This document shows, piece by piece, positions 52,248-64,000 of a stretch of DNA of 64,000 nucleotides. The stretch covers positions 868,001 through 932,000 of the forward strand of contig JAZARR010000121.1 of assembly GCA_037389465.1 (NCBI GenBank). The letters are read 5' to 3'. Position numbers and translations under genes: made by a program. Under the pieces are notes generated by a model. That model worked only from the letters and a program-made list of their open reading frames with translations, was not told where the DNA came from and searched no databases. Positions within the stretch are counted from its first letter, which is position 1. The number at the start of each line of letters is the position of its first letter. Source of the DNA: Baylisascaris procyonis. Taxonomy: Eukaryota > Nematoda > Chromadorea > Rhabditida > Ascarididae.

Positions 52248-55200
52248 TTTATGATTTGATTGTATTTGATGTCAATCGAATAAACTCGTTTTATATAACT
52301 ATAAAGACATTAGCATTGCGAATAGTCCTGCTTCGTTGTAGATCTGAACGGTGGAGTAACTCAACCAGTTGATGCGCTCAATGAATACAGCTGCGTCTCC
52401 TTTTCAGTACTGTTCTGTCAACCTCTTTTGCCTTGTTTTGCTTATTCCTAAGAACAGCATTAAATTTGTTATATGACACGAAAAGATCGTAAGCTAAAGT
52501 ATTGAGAGGAATCGATCAAAAAAAGGAGAAATTGCTTCGGAACTGTAAGGTTTATGGGTTATACCAGGCTGATCGGAACCTAGATGGTTCGACTGTAATT
52601 GTATAATTCAGTCTTTCTCTCATGTTTATGAAAGAAGAGGTAGCTCCACCTCATTCGTTTTGAACATTTGTTGTAAAAATTGTCTCTATTCTTTGCATTG
52701 TTAAGGTTTATTACAACGCAATTTCTAATCGCAGTAAATGCGGTAGCAGCAAAGAATGTCACACCTTAATGGGCAAAAGCAAAGGAATGTTATAGGAAAA
52801 GACAATAAAAATGGTAAAGAATATTGGATCGCAATATATATTATACATCCTTCAATTTTTATGTTCTCGAAACAAGTTACTGCAGACAGCAAATGGTGAA
52901 TTTAAATATGAAGGGAATTCTAACTGCTAGAAAGTTTTTCCATTCAACGGTGATGGATGATTTTTGAATGATGCGTTCTCGGAAGATCGTTGCTGTGTTA
53001 CCTTTGGTAGACATTTCACGTTCAAAGTCACACTCTCATAAGCATATGCAACATTCAAAACTGAAAAAAAACTGAATTTATGATGTACGGAGTTACTTTA
53101 TGGTTTACTTAAGAGGATTTTGGCAATGGTCTTGGAACGTTGCTTTCTGTGGGCAGTATTCGAAGGCTTATTTATGTTGATATTATGGTAATTAAGTCGA
53201 ATTGCAACTTGCAGCATGATTTGTTTGTAAGTTTGAGGAATTTCCGGTTTGACATAAATAGCATCGCTTGGTCTATTTTCATGTTTTTTTTTGCGAATTT
53301 TCCTTGCAAAAAAACGTAAGGTGTTGACGTCATTTCTTTGTGTATGTGCGTATGCGTATGTTTGTGTGTTCGTAATTCCAACTGAAGAACGATTGAAGCT
53401 GAAGCGATGAAATTTGATAGATGAGATGTGCATTAAGGGATGACCTGAGTTATAAAATTTCCCACTCATCCGTCAGCACTAAAAGAACTTATTGGTATAT
53501 AAAGAGATCTAATTCTATACATTTAACATCATTTATTGTTACTTTTATTGTACACCAATCGCATAATAGAAGAACGAGGATATTATAGAAGAATTATACG
53601 AGCGATCGAGATTGTTTAAATATGAATGCATTATTGCTAATGTTTATCATTTGTTGATAATTTATGAAGTTGATTTACCAGGACAGATGAAAAGGACAAG
53701 TGAACGAATGCTACACATCGTTTGAAACTGTCTATTTAGGGAATTAGAACCGACCTTTTTATAACCTTTAAATTCCTATTTGATTTCGAGCATCCTGCTC
53801 TTTCGAAATTTTTTTCTTGTCCTTGCATAATGGGTTTGGCCATTCTTTCAGACTATAAGAAAGAAATTTTGGATACAGTTTATAAAGCTTCACGAAGATA
53901 GCCGTTAACCTCATGTGAACGTAATGCGAGCAAATAATGTGAAAGCATTAAAATTAAGATGTATCTGGTATTAAACGGATATCTGCGGCCATTCGAAAAT
54001 TTCATTCTAATCCAACGATGCACTGAGTTGGATGTCTGAAGGTGGTCGTATCTACGGCCACCATCTTCCCACATCCAACCCAGTGCCGTCCATAATTAAA
54101 CGCTCTCGCTTAATTGGTATCTCTTAGCGACTGTTATATTAAAATTATGCATAATGCAAAGTTAAAGCATCGACTAATATTGCTTGAATAATTCACTCGT
54201 GGAAGTAATATATATGTTGGAAATCTTTGCAGATTATAACGTTCCTTTGGTTGTTCTATATGATGCACATATTTGTTTTTATTAATTTCTTCCACTTGAA
54301 TGTTGGCGTTTCCTCAAAGACGTTTGCATGTATTTTTTTAGTTTGTATTTTGTCAACACTTCAGTTATTTAAATTTTATTTTTTTAATTCATTTCAACGT
54401 CGTTAATTTTCATTCTAATCGAATAAAGGAAAAATGGAAAAGGAGAATACAGTCCAATCTTATGACCCATCTCCTTTGCATTTCTAATAATTATGGCCAC
54501 AAATTTAATTTTCCAACCTTTTCCAATTGCTAATACACCATGTTCAGCAGACGTTTCTTATATTCTTTCAACTGTGAAACCTAAAGTTTACCGATCTAAA
54601 ACGATCCCGAATATTGAGCTGCAATGTTTGATTTTCAAGCTCGTTTCTTACAACGAAAAACATCACAATGGATTCATATTTTGCGAGCGATGTGCAAATA
54701 AGCTATTTACCCTGAGGGATTGAAGACAGCTATTCCGGAGAGGAATGGGGCTTTTGTGATCGCTTGGCTGGTGGGCGTGTGATAAGATACCAAATCATTA
54801 GTGATGTTTGTGTGAGGAGAGGCAGTTTCCATGCGGGATTAGCAATGTTCTTAATAAAACTCTTGCATGTTTTAAATTTCTTCAGCGATTCCTCCACGCA
54901 GATATAGTTTCTTAAGTTGTACTAATGTGGTTTCATTTTTTAGCTTAAGTAGAAGTTTTTTATGAGACGTTTTATAGATAGTACTTTTTAAGGTGTTGCT
55001 GGTTCTCATCCCATGCAGTGCATATTTGATGGCTACTTCGCTTAGGATCGATTTGCTTGAAATCGATTCATTTACTTGAAATCGACGTCACATCCACTCT
55101 TATTTTAATGACCACAAATTAACCTAATTAAATATGCACGATTGTGAGTGTTTCAAAGATTTTGTTTTACAGGATTTTTTTTTTGCAGTTTTTATGCATA

Positions 55201-55710
55201 TGTATATGTGTGTGTCAGTGTCTGTTCAAAAATTCCAAATCGAGAGCTGAATTAGAGTCATGAATTTAGTGATTAAAACGTGATTGACGTCCTATATAAA
55301 TATTCGCGTTGACCTGTCAAATTCCTGATAAATCATACAACTGAAAATGCACAAAAAGGGTTTTTTTTATTAAGATGCACGCTTGATCAAATCATTTGAG
55401 AGTTAAATGCATTATTTCGGTTTTTAATGATTTTATTGGCAACAAAAGAACTGGTAGGTCACTTGAAGAATCCAGAAGTGAACATTGTGCCATTTTTTCA
55501 ATCACCCATTTCCGTTCGTTCTTCTGAAACTAAATATGCGATTTTGTTGAAGATGCCTAGTTAAAATGAAGAAGTTGAACTTTTTCAATGTACCGATAGT
55601 GAGAGTTGAAATTCTAGGCTAATTCCTATTCTAGTTTCTCTGAGAGTGCATTTAATTCGGTTATAAAGTTTGCATTTGTTATTTGGGTGGCCGCTGTTTT
55701 CAATGCTTTC
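52248..55710. other. Spacer between REEP and NOC4 genes
   Basis: AT-rich, 3.5 kb. It contains the REEP poly(A) signal near 52279 and two copies of the CA-rich dispersed repeat (near 53330 and 55190). The 76-codon ORF at 54493-54723 starts with ATG and has protein-like composition (a CERC pair near its end) but no exon boundary or family match. No gene is called. Confidence 0.45.
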
Positions 55711-55712
55711 AG
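55711..55712 (+). other. Probable trans-splice acceptor of NOC4
   Basis: ATGCTTTCAG is followed by a 22-nt leader and the ATG at 55735, which aligns in position with the start of human NOC4L. Confidence 0.45.
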
Positions 55713-55734
55713 ATTTCCACACTTTCATAGCCCA

Positions 55735-58700
55735 ATGGAAAAGAATCGATATACAGGTGATTGGGTTCCTCCATAATCCTTTTACTTACTTCATAACTTC
55801 TTATCAAGTACTGTCCGAGGAATAAACGAATATGTTTCTTGATGTTTTGCGGTCTCTAAGATATTCGATTCGGAAACGGTTGCCCGTTTTGTTTTCCGTT
55901 ATTGTTCGTGTCGTATGTGATCTGTGCATTTAGCGACTGCATCGCAAAACTTCAGTCAACTGTATATGCTCTTTAATTTCTTCTAACCTTCTTATGACCC
56001 ATCGTTTTTTTCTTTTCATTTCTCACATTAATTTCTTTTATTCGACTGCCGATTTTTTCCCTTTTTAATTCTCTTTTCCTTAGGTATTATTTTTGTTGAG
56101 TGGCTCAATGTTTGTAACCACCAAGAAGGGAGAAAAGTTTTGTTGTGTGGGAATGCCGTTGATTTCACTGGAGATTACATTGTTCCGTTGTTATCGAATA
56201 AGAATGTAGTGGAAGAGTGCCTTTTAAATTTGAACATTATCGAGAAATCTTCTTTATTTAATTGCGGAGTCAATTCGGAATAGTGTATTCCTACATGGTT
56301 TCCTTCCTTTCTTATTGATATCAAATTATTAAGAAATGTTCAAAAATATTTTAGTTATATTGCTTTTTGTAAAGTTTCATCATAGTCCACACCAACCAAA
56401 TTACACTATCAGGCTAAAAGATCATTGATCTGGAATCACTGGAGTGTTGCAGATTCAACTTTCTTTGTTATAAAATTATGCGCAAATCTTTCATGCTCTT
56501 CATGCTCATATAATCTGTGAATGTTTTCCATAGAAGGTGTCAATATAAAATACACTTCTATGCAGATAAAATTTGAAGAAAGCCACTGTGGATACAGCAT
56601 GGTCAGTGAGGAACAGAGTTCATCGACGGCGTTTGATACAGATGAAGCAACGCGATGGATGACAATATTCACTTCTTATTCAGTAAAGGTCAGTTTTTTT
56701 GTCGAGTGCTTCTTGTTTATATTATTGTCCGCAAGCTGAAGTTTTGTTTGGAAAAAAATATAAGGGAATATATGCCAGCAAAAATGGAGTAACAAGCCAT
56801 TTTACGATCTTAGTACTGAAGACAATTTCATGGATTGTTGACGAGTGGACACTTTCGTGGATTCATGAATAATTCATAGTAACGCACCAGCACACTCCAT
56901 TATAATAGGAACCGTGAGCAGCCAAGTCAGCTTTGGTTTCTTTTTTTGCAACGATATCGCTTTATCCACTTCGATCTAGACCATATTCCACATATCAGTC
57001 AGGACTTCCGTTAGCGTTCTGTTGTTCGATGCCACCGTTTCGTTCACTACCTCTCTTTGATGCAACAATTGGGCTTGTTAGATCTGGAACATCCTATGAG
57101 TAAAACAAGGAAATATCTTTTTTCCTTTATTTTTATGTGCAAGTTTTTGCAAAAGATTTTTGTGAAAGAATCATATTTTTGCGTTTCTCTCTACTCATGA
57201 AGTAATTACAACTCGCGGACTATAAAGTATATAGAGATGAAATTTGATAATTATTATTTAAAGTGAAAGTAGGCGTTTAACTTTATTTTCATTACCACTC
57301 ATCTTCTTTTATAAGAGTTAGTGGTATCTGAAAAAAACTTTATGAAATTTGGGGTTCAGTTTTTCCTGCAGGTCACTGACATGCATTAAGGAAATAATTT
57401 TTGCCCGGGTAATCAAATTCAATTATCAAGCATCTATCATTGTTATATATATTTGTTCAACCGATTATTCGGTAAGTTCAAATGCAAAAGCGCGTATTTC
57501 AATGCCATCCTTATCTCCTCCACTTATTCCACCCTTCCAGTCATCGTTTTTTTTCGCTGTTTCAGGCAATTCGCGATTTACAATTCTGATTCTAAATAGA
57601 GTGCAGAGAGGGAGAAGAGTTGAAAGGGATTAAACAGATTTATGCGTATATCGATTCAACAGATGATTTCTACACTGCTTTTCGTTAGAGGTGAATTGGT
57701 CTAGGGAGTGTGGTTATCATTGAGGTCATTAGAGTACAGGCAAACCTTCCTTCACTCTTACCAGTTGGATGAGACATAAGAATGAGTCATTTAAAGTGAC
57801 TAAGAAAGTTAATGTCAAGAAGGGGAAAATAAGAATGACGAGCAAGCCAAAAGAAAGGGATCCATGTATATCAAAAAAGGATAACGAAAAATTATTTTAC
57901 GTGATTTTTGAAAGTTGGGCACTTCTTTTATTTCACGAACTGAAAAAGTTGATGCAAAGAGTTTCAGGCCTGTGGTGTCTACGCAGGAGTTTTGCATGAG
58001 AATAGGAAAAGAAGTGCTGGAATCCACAAAGGATGGTGATATCAAGCAGTCATTGTTTGCAGGATGTGTTGGATGAGTTGCACAAAGTGGAGCCCTTCCA
58101 TGTGGATGAAGTCAAGAGGTCAAAAGTCTCGGAACCTCTCAACTGCGCACTCAATGTATGTTTTTATGGCTGGGTTGGGTCACAGTGAAGCGGAGTCGGA
58201 GTGCCGACCATCATCGGCAACGTTAGGTGTCGTACTGTTAGGGTATTTCTTGATCTCGCATGTCATCGGGAAACAATTCAAGTGAATTCCATATTATGTC
58301 CTGATCGAAGAAATTATGAAGGTTACGCAAACTAGTGAATTGTTATTGCACTTTTATGAAAGTGACACAATACTTGAATGGTAATGCAAAGAGCTTGGCG
58401 ATTAATGAATCACTCGATATGTTCGTTAAATGATCAGTGAAGATGCCGCTCACTGTACTTCCCAATTTATATTATTGCGTCTTTTATGATTGCTGTCAAC
58501 GTATATTACGGTATAGCACACATTGGTTACGGTACAGAATACGGTTATATTGGCATAGAATTTGAAGCAATCAGTGAGATAGATCAAGTTTGCTTGAACT
58601 TTTAATTCAGCTTGCTACTGACAAATGCAATAACGTCACGTTGTGTTGCAGTCGCTGGTTGATGTAGTTGTGCGCGATGAAGCGATTGACAGCAAGCGCA

Positions 58701-61700
58701 TGAAGGAGATGTGTGACGCACTCTTCGTTTACTTCGACCTCTATATCCTTACACTCAAAAAGGTCATTCCTAAAATTGCGGTAAGGAGTCATCTGTCATT
58801 GGTTTTAAATTGTTCAGATTTTAATGCTAGGAAGATTATTGCTTTTCTTGTCACTCCACCTTCAAATAAAATATTTTTTCTAGTTTCTAGATAGACTTCA
58901 TAAAAAATTTATTCCCATTCTGCCTAGTCTTCCTTCTTGTTAGAAAAATTTTATTTTAGAAATTGTATAAATGATGATTTCGAATCTAAGGCATGCACGT
59001 TCTTGATAGCAGGGAACTAATATTTGAGTTCTTCTCCCTCTTGAAAATTGCATTACGCTACACAGATAAAGAAATTCTTCGATTGCGCGATTAGACCGAA
59101 TGAAATAATGAAGCGACATTAAGATGCATGAGCATAGATTTTCTATTTGCTTATGGCTGTAAGTAATTTCATAATTTCAGAATTTGTCGAGTAACGTTCA
59201 GAAATGGAACGTTTATCGGTTGCTTAGATTCTTCCCGCTTCCAACGAAGAAGTACCCTTCACCGTTCTACCAAGTTGAAGGTAAAGTTTTGTATGTTGGC
59301 ATACTTGCATCTCGAAGATGAATGAGAGGCAGCTGTACATTAAGCAGTGTGGATGGCAGTTGAAAACAGGAGGGTGATGATGAGGAACGGGTAAGGAGTC
59401 AGCCCAAGTTAACTTCGTAGTTGTTGACTGGTTCTTGGTAGATGTTGTAGAATCTCTTCTCACAAATTGGATGTTAGTTTTTTCCTTTCTAAACGAAATT
59501 CACAAGTCTCTTCCCTTACTTGAGGCATTGCAATAAGTGATTGAATGGAAAAGTTTATGCATGCTTCTTTTTCAAAGTTGGATTTCCTCCCGACTACTTC
59601 AGTCGCATGAGGGAGGCTTCTTTCTGAAGTTTGTAATTGCACCCTCATTCTGAAAACAGTTATCCTGCAGCCAACCGCGATAAGGGTGGGAGAAGGATGT
59701 GCTTCGTCTTTGCAGGAACTGTGATTTACCTGAAGGATCGTAATGGTGGGCTGCAGTACATACTTTGTTGATATATCCCAACTAGATTTTCTTGCGTGAT
59801 CGGATAGTAAGGCCATCGCGTGGTAAAGTTGCTTCCTGCTAGGCGCGCTTCTTGTAACCCGAAGGCAAAGTGGAGCAGCTTTCCTGCTAGAGCTCACGAC
59901 TGTTTTGAGATGGGATGATGAGCAAAGTAAACCTGAAGCTTCCGCAGCAGTATTTAGTGTTTGTGGCTCTTACTGAGCTGAAATACACAGCAGCTTGGCC
60001 GGAAGGTGACCCCCTTCATCCCTACCAAAAGGTCTTGGAAAGTGATGCCTATATAGTAAAAATGAACTTTTGATTGTTTCGAAGTTAGTGACTCGATGAT
60101 GGAATGCTGCTTGCAAAAAAAAAGTGAAGAATGACGGCTATTCGTGGGTTATGTAGGTATCGATTTCGTTTCATAAATGAACAAAGAATGGTGGTATTCA
60201 GAAATGCTTGATTGCTTGTCATGATTTCATGCATGCTAACGTTAAATTATTAAGACAGGCAAGATTTATTTCGTATAAGACGTTATCCGTAAATATGTTG
60301 ATTAAGTCCAGGTTTGTGCAGCACTGAAATCTGTGGAGGAGGGCAGATGCCAAACTGTTGTCTTGAGCTGTATATTCATTACAAAAGTTGTGTAAAAATT
60401 ATCCTTTAGAAAATTGCATTTACATAAATACTTTCTATGTTTCATGATTGGTTGTTACATTGTTGTCTGTTTGCAGCAAATTACATCAGGAAGGGCCCAA
60501 AGAACATCAAATTGAAGTTGCGGTATCAGGAAGCATGGCTTGCATTGTTAAGGCACGAGGTAGTAAGTTATATTCTTTCTGTTTTATTCTTATTCATAAT
60601 TATAACTCGGATTCTGTTTCACTTTCGCTGTCTGCCTAGCAGCTTCCGCTCTTATTTTTCTATGCAACACCCTTGACGTCGTTACCATGAGTCCTGTTTT
60701 CTGCATCTTTCTAAAGTTTTCTGCTGCCCTTCTCGGTTTGCCAGAAGGCCGACCAACCGCCACATCTATGGGAAAACGGATATGGGATTTCTTTTTGAGC
60801 CGAATCCGTTCGAATCTTTGAAATTAATCGCCACGAAATACTTGCATATCTTCCGGGAAACTGCTGCGGCAAATGAACAATAAGGAGAACGCGAAATGGT
60901 GCTTTAACTTGGTGAAGCGTGGAAAGTTCGTACCAGAACATCCAGTTTCCACTTTATTAATGCGAAATTTGAGAGTAGTTGCAAAGATTGCAGTTTATGA
61001 CGCTTGTCGCACATGAGGATCTAAGAAAAAATGAGTAGGGCCTGAACGGATAGGTAACGTAGTGTGCTTCGTATGAAGCTATGCAGTTGTGTTTGATTGA
61101 TTGTGTAAAATCAATGCTTTCAGCTGCCGAGGCCGTTGCTGAAGCGGCTGGTCCCCTATCTTGGTGACAGTGTTCTGCCAGTGTTGAGAGATGCATCTCT
61201 CACAGCCGATTTCCTTTTTCGAGTATTCAGGTTGGGCGATGTGTTCGCTATTCTCTCGCTTTCGGCTATTTTCAAGCTTATTATGGAACACAACTTGTAA
61301 GTTTTCAGGATGTTTTTTCTTTCTCAACTTCCGTAATGGGCGTGTTTGATGTTGACGTTAACTACATTTATTAGACGAGATGCTGATTGGCCCTATTCTT
61401 TCATCCCCGTCCCCCTAGCCACTTCTGTTTGATTTCGCTCTAGTCCACTACCAACATCGTCCTCTTTTCTCTTACTCTGATGTTTGTCGCAAACGTCTGT
61501 ACAACCATTAGAGAAGCTAAGGCTTTTGTCCTGACGTTCTTGAAAGCACTAAAATCTTAGGTTCTGAAAACAAACTAAAATGTTCAGCTCATTCCTGACG
61601 GATGGCTAAAATATCAAGCTTGAAGGGTCTTGTACGGGTTTTTGGAGGATGTTGGATAAGGAGGGAGCTGAGTTCAAGAGGATGTAATCGGGAAGTTGGT

Positions 61701-63625
61701 GCAGAAAAAGGCATTTCCGGATCGAGACCTGATGTGAAGGGCTTATGCAAATTTCTGTCTGCAAACATTGCAAGAGAAATTGTGCTGGAGATGGGAACGA
61801 GGGCTTACTCGTAGATTAACGGAACATGGATAGGGTATTGAAAACGGTGGTGTGTTTGGCGTATTTTAGAAGCGTTAAGACCAGCTGTGTATTGCGATAG
61901 TGAGACAAATAGAATGCGCTTATAGTCACTAGAATCGCTGATAGAGAGGCAAGAAGTAGAAATCGTTCATGTGGGGAAATCACGAAATATTTATATGTTT
62001 GCGGGCAGATCCCTTACCAAAGTTTGAAAGCGCAGGAACTGTTAGGTAATTTTTTAGCTTTTTGAGAGGAGTGAAGGACATCAAATTTGCCAACGAGGTG
62101 TATGGGAATGGAAGTGCGAATGTATATCATATAGTGTGTAATATTGTGTTGAATCTGCTGGGAACTTTGACCAGGCAAATGCTGCAGCCGTTATATTTGT
62201 AGCGAATTCCCGGAATTCTTCGAAAGCGTCTATGCGTTAACCACCCCATCGGTTTGCTACCTCAGCTATCGCAAACAATTTTTCTCTCTTCTCGACACCT
62301 TCCTATCGTCTACGTGAGCGTTTCTTTATTCTTATGTTTTTTTTTAATTTCATTGGAAAGGAATTATTAGTGGTTAATGAAAGAATTTTCTCAGTTCTTT
62401 GTATATTGATTGTAATGAAGGGAGAGTGGGGAGTTAATTGTCCTTATATTCCTTTCTTGTTTGATGAAGGATTCGCAGTTGAATAAGGCGAACGTATTGT
62501 TTATATTTAAATAAAGAATGCTAAAATATGATGGACTATTAAGGCATATATTTGAATTGTTGATTAATGAATCATTATTTTTAGGCATTTGGCAAGTTAT
62601 ATTGTGGCAGCGTTCGTGAAGCGACTTGCTCGGATAGCACTACTGGCACCATTATGCTGTCAAGAACCGTTGCTTGCTTTGATTCGGAATTTGTTAACGA
62701 GACATGAAGGCGTTCGCATGTTGCTTCACAGAGATAATCCAGGTTGTAGCGACTTATTTATTAAAAATTTTATTTATTCGCGAATATTTATTCAAACATT
62801 TCCTTATGAATCGTATTTGCACTTGTTTATTAGCTCTTGATCGCCATTAATGAAGATAATTCAAAAACAGAAAATTATGAGACAGTGTCTGAGTGATTAA
62901 ATTTTCAAGCAGGAAGTTCAGTCATAGTCGCGTTTGTTGCAATATAGTGTCAGTCACTAAAATGCAATATTCTAGGTGACACAATGTTGTAAACCGCATA
63001 GCCTCAAGTGGAAGTTCTATAGGCCACAGCATTTCTCTTTGAAGCTTACCTGTTTTCCAGTTTAAGGGGGACTGTTGTAGTACATTTTGGCGTAATGGCA
63101 CTGGAAGTTAAATACCATGCATTTCAAAAGTATTTCGTGGTAGTGGAGTCGAAAGGTATGTTTCAAGTCACGGGTGGATGCTTTCTTTTCTTCAAAAAAT
63201 CCTTTAGAAAACACTGGCCGACACTCTTCAAGTAAGGGAACAGGAGAAAGGGGGAAATTATCGAAGGCAGAGGGATGGTGGGTTTGTTATCTGCCAACTT
63301 GAAACGACGGCTAGCGTGCCTTTATTCAACCTTTTACGACAACCTTTTTTTATGTGCAATTGAAGCCTAGAGAGCATTATGGGGAGTCATAAAGAACTGC
63401 GGGGATTTTTTGGAAGTGGTTGACAAGCTGCTGGCTTGTGTATTCTGTGGGCGTAGAGCTCGAAGGTGTAAAAAAGAATTTACTGTTTGATTTTGCCTTT
63501 TTCTCGCCTTCCTCCACATAGTAATGTTGTAAATTGAAGCAACACTCGAGGCTGACCCATACAATATGGACGAAACGCGACTGAAGTTGTGCGGCGCCCT
63601 CGATTCTTCGCTTTGGGAAATTAAG
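55735..63625 (+). CDS. NOC4L: NOC4 / NOC4L nucleolar complex protein (runs off right edge)
   Basis: Noc4 pairs with Nop14 in the nucleolus and is needed for 40S subunit maturation and export. Well-supported exons are 58063-58155, 58652-58780, 59181-59280, 60477-60559, 61124-61296, 62203-62313, 62585-62742 and 63540-63625; all phases agree. They encode LRFFPLPTKKYPSPFYQVEA, LRYQEAWLALLRHELPRPLL, LGDVFAILSLSAIFKLIMEH, FFESVYALTTPSVCYLSYRK, LLDTFLSSTHLASYIVAAFV followed by KRLARIALLAP, and ADPYNMDETRLKLCGALDSS followed by LWEIK. These match the human protein ('FLSSSHLPAYLVAAFAKRLARLAL', 'DADPYDPGEEDP...LESSLWELQ'). N-terminal exons 55735-55756, 56084-56268 and 56566-56688 are likely: M to NAV is 30 residues, against 29 in human. 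A short exon at 57360 or 57372 to 57408 and one near 57016-57100 are plausible but their phases do not yet fit. About 430 residues are seen; roughly the last 80 lie beyond the window. Confidence 0.88.
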
Positions 63626-64000
63626 GTATGCAGTTCATAGTATTTTAGTGGTCTTTCAAATAAACGTAAAATGGCTACTTAATATGAACAATTCCATAAG
63701 GTAGATATGCATTCTTGCTTCCCACTTAATCTTCGCTAATGTTTTTGGCTAATCCTGCTGCTGCGATAGTCTTACTGTAGTGTTCAGCTAGTTACAGTAG
63801 TCCCGTCTTTATTATAGGAGGCAGAAAATTTATTCTGTGCATATAAAATTTATTTTTGGATTGCTTTTTTCCTTTTGTATACGGCATATTTGTTTATGTT
63901 GTTCATGTAAAATTGTTCTGTTTCGTGTCTTGTGCGTTATTTTTTTCTCTCTGGAGGTATTTTTCTTGTATATAATCCAAAGGAAGCGTCAAATGGTGTT
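63626..64000 (+). other. NOC4 intron reaching the right edge
   Basis: The last visible NOC4 exon ends at the donor GTATGC (63626). No further exon of the C-terminal part is recognisable before the window ends. Confidence 0.6.

Noticed and set aside
57769..57999. Lys-rich 76-codon plus ORF
   Set aside because: It sits between NOC4 exons, has no acceptor or donor in the right phase, and has low-complexity composition.
59460..59897. A 145-codon minus ORF in a NOC4 intron, with an AAHHYDPSGKSQF stretch recalling BEL/Pao elements
   Set aside because: The surrounding pieces that looked retroelement-like are in the wrong order for a BEL/Pao polyprotein, and there are several stops between them.

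Overview
This window is eukaryotic and almost certainly nematode (chromadorean, species not determinable). It is AT-rich, and its genes are split into many short exons joined by GT-AG introns of roughly 40 bp to 2.5 kb. The 3' splice sites are of the TTTCAG/TTGCAG type. Several start codons sit within about 25 nt of a 3' splice site, as expected when mRNAs receive a trans-spliced leader. The encoded proteins are animal types, including two body-wall-muscle type troponin T paralogues. I assembled the gene models by hand from splice sites, codon phase and remembered protein families. No alignment was run.

Layout, left to right. (1) 269-1591 (+): 3' end of a troponin T gene (TnT-A) with a proline-rich C-terminus, cut by the left edge. 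(2) 7752-14706 (+): a complete second troponin T gene (TnT-B), 14 coding exons, about 373 aa, with a Glu-only tail built from three tiny exons. (3) 18555-21779 (+): a single-LIM-domain protein of about 224 aa with a hydrophobic N-terminus. (4) 33171 down to about 26.0 kb (-): a CNNM/ancient-conserved-domain (ACDP) family Mg2+ transporter with signal peptide, ectodomain, DUF21 membrane domain and a CBS pair. (5) 43708 down to 36025 (-): OSCP1, assembled as eight in-phase exons and about 382 aa, against 379 aa in human. (6) 49061-52247 (+): a REEP5/6 (TB2/DP1/HVA22, Yop1-like) ER-shaping protein, 185 aa. (7) 55735 to beyond the right edge (+): NOC4/NOC4L, a small-subunit ribosome biogenesis factor, missing its last exons.

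The genes share no pathway and do not form an operon. The one real relationship is the tandem troponin T pair. Between the genes lie 2.8-6.1 kb AT-rich spacers with microsatellites, a decayed LINE-like reverse transcriptase fragment (about 22.8-23.3 kb) and scattered copies of a CA-rich repeat.

I found no RNA gene, CRISPR array or novel multigene system. The points most worth checking are two GC-AG introns that the reading frame requires or favours, a LIM domain whose seventh zinc ligand is Asp, a 31-bp tandem duplication that copies a candidate 5' splice site in the CNNM gene, and the contrasting C-termini of the two troponin T genes.
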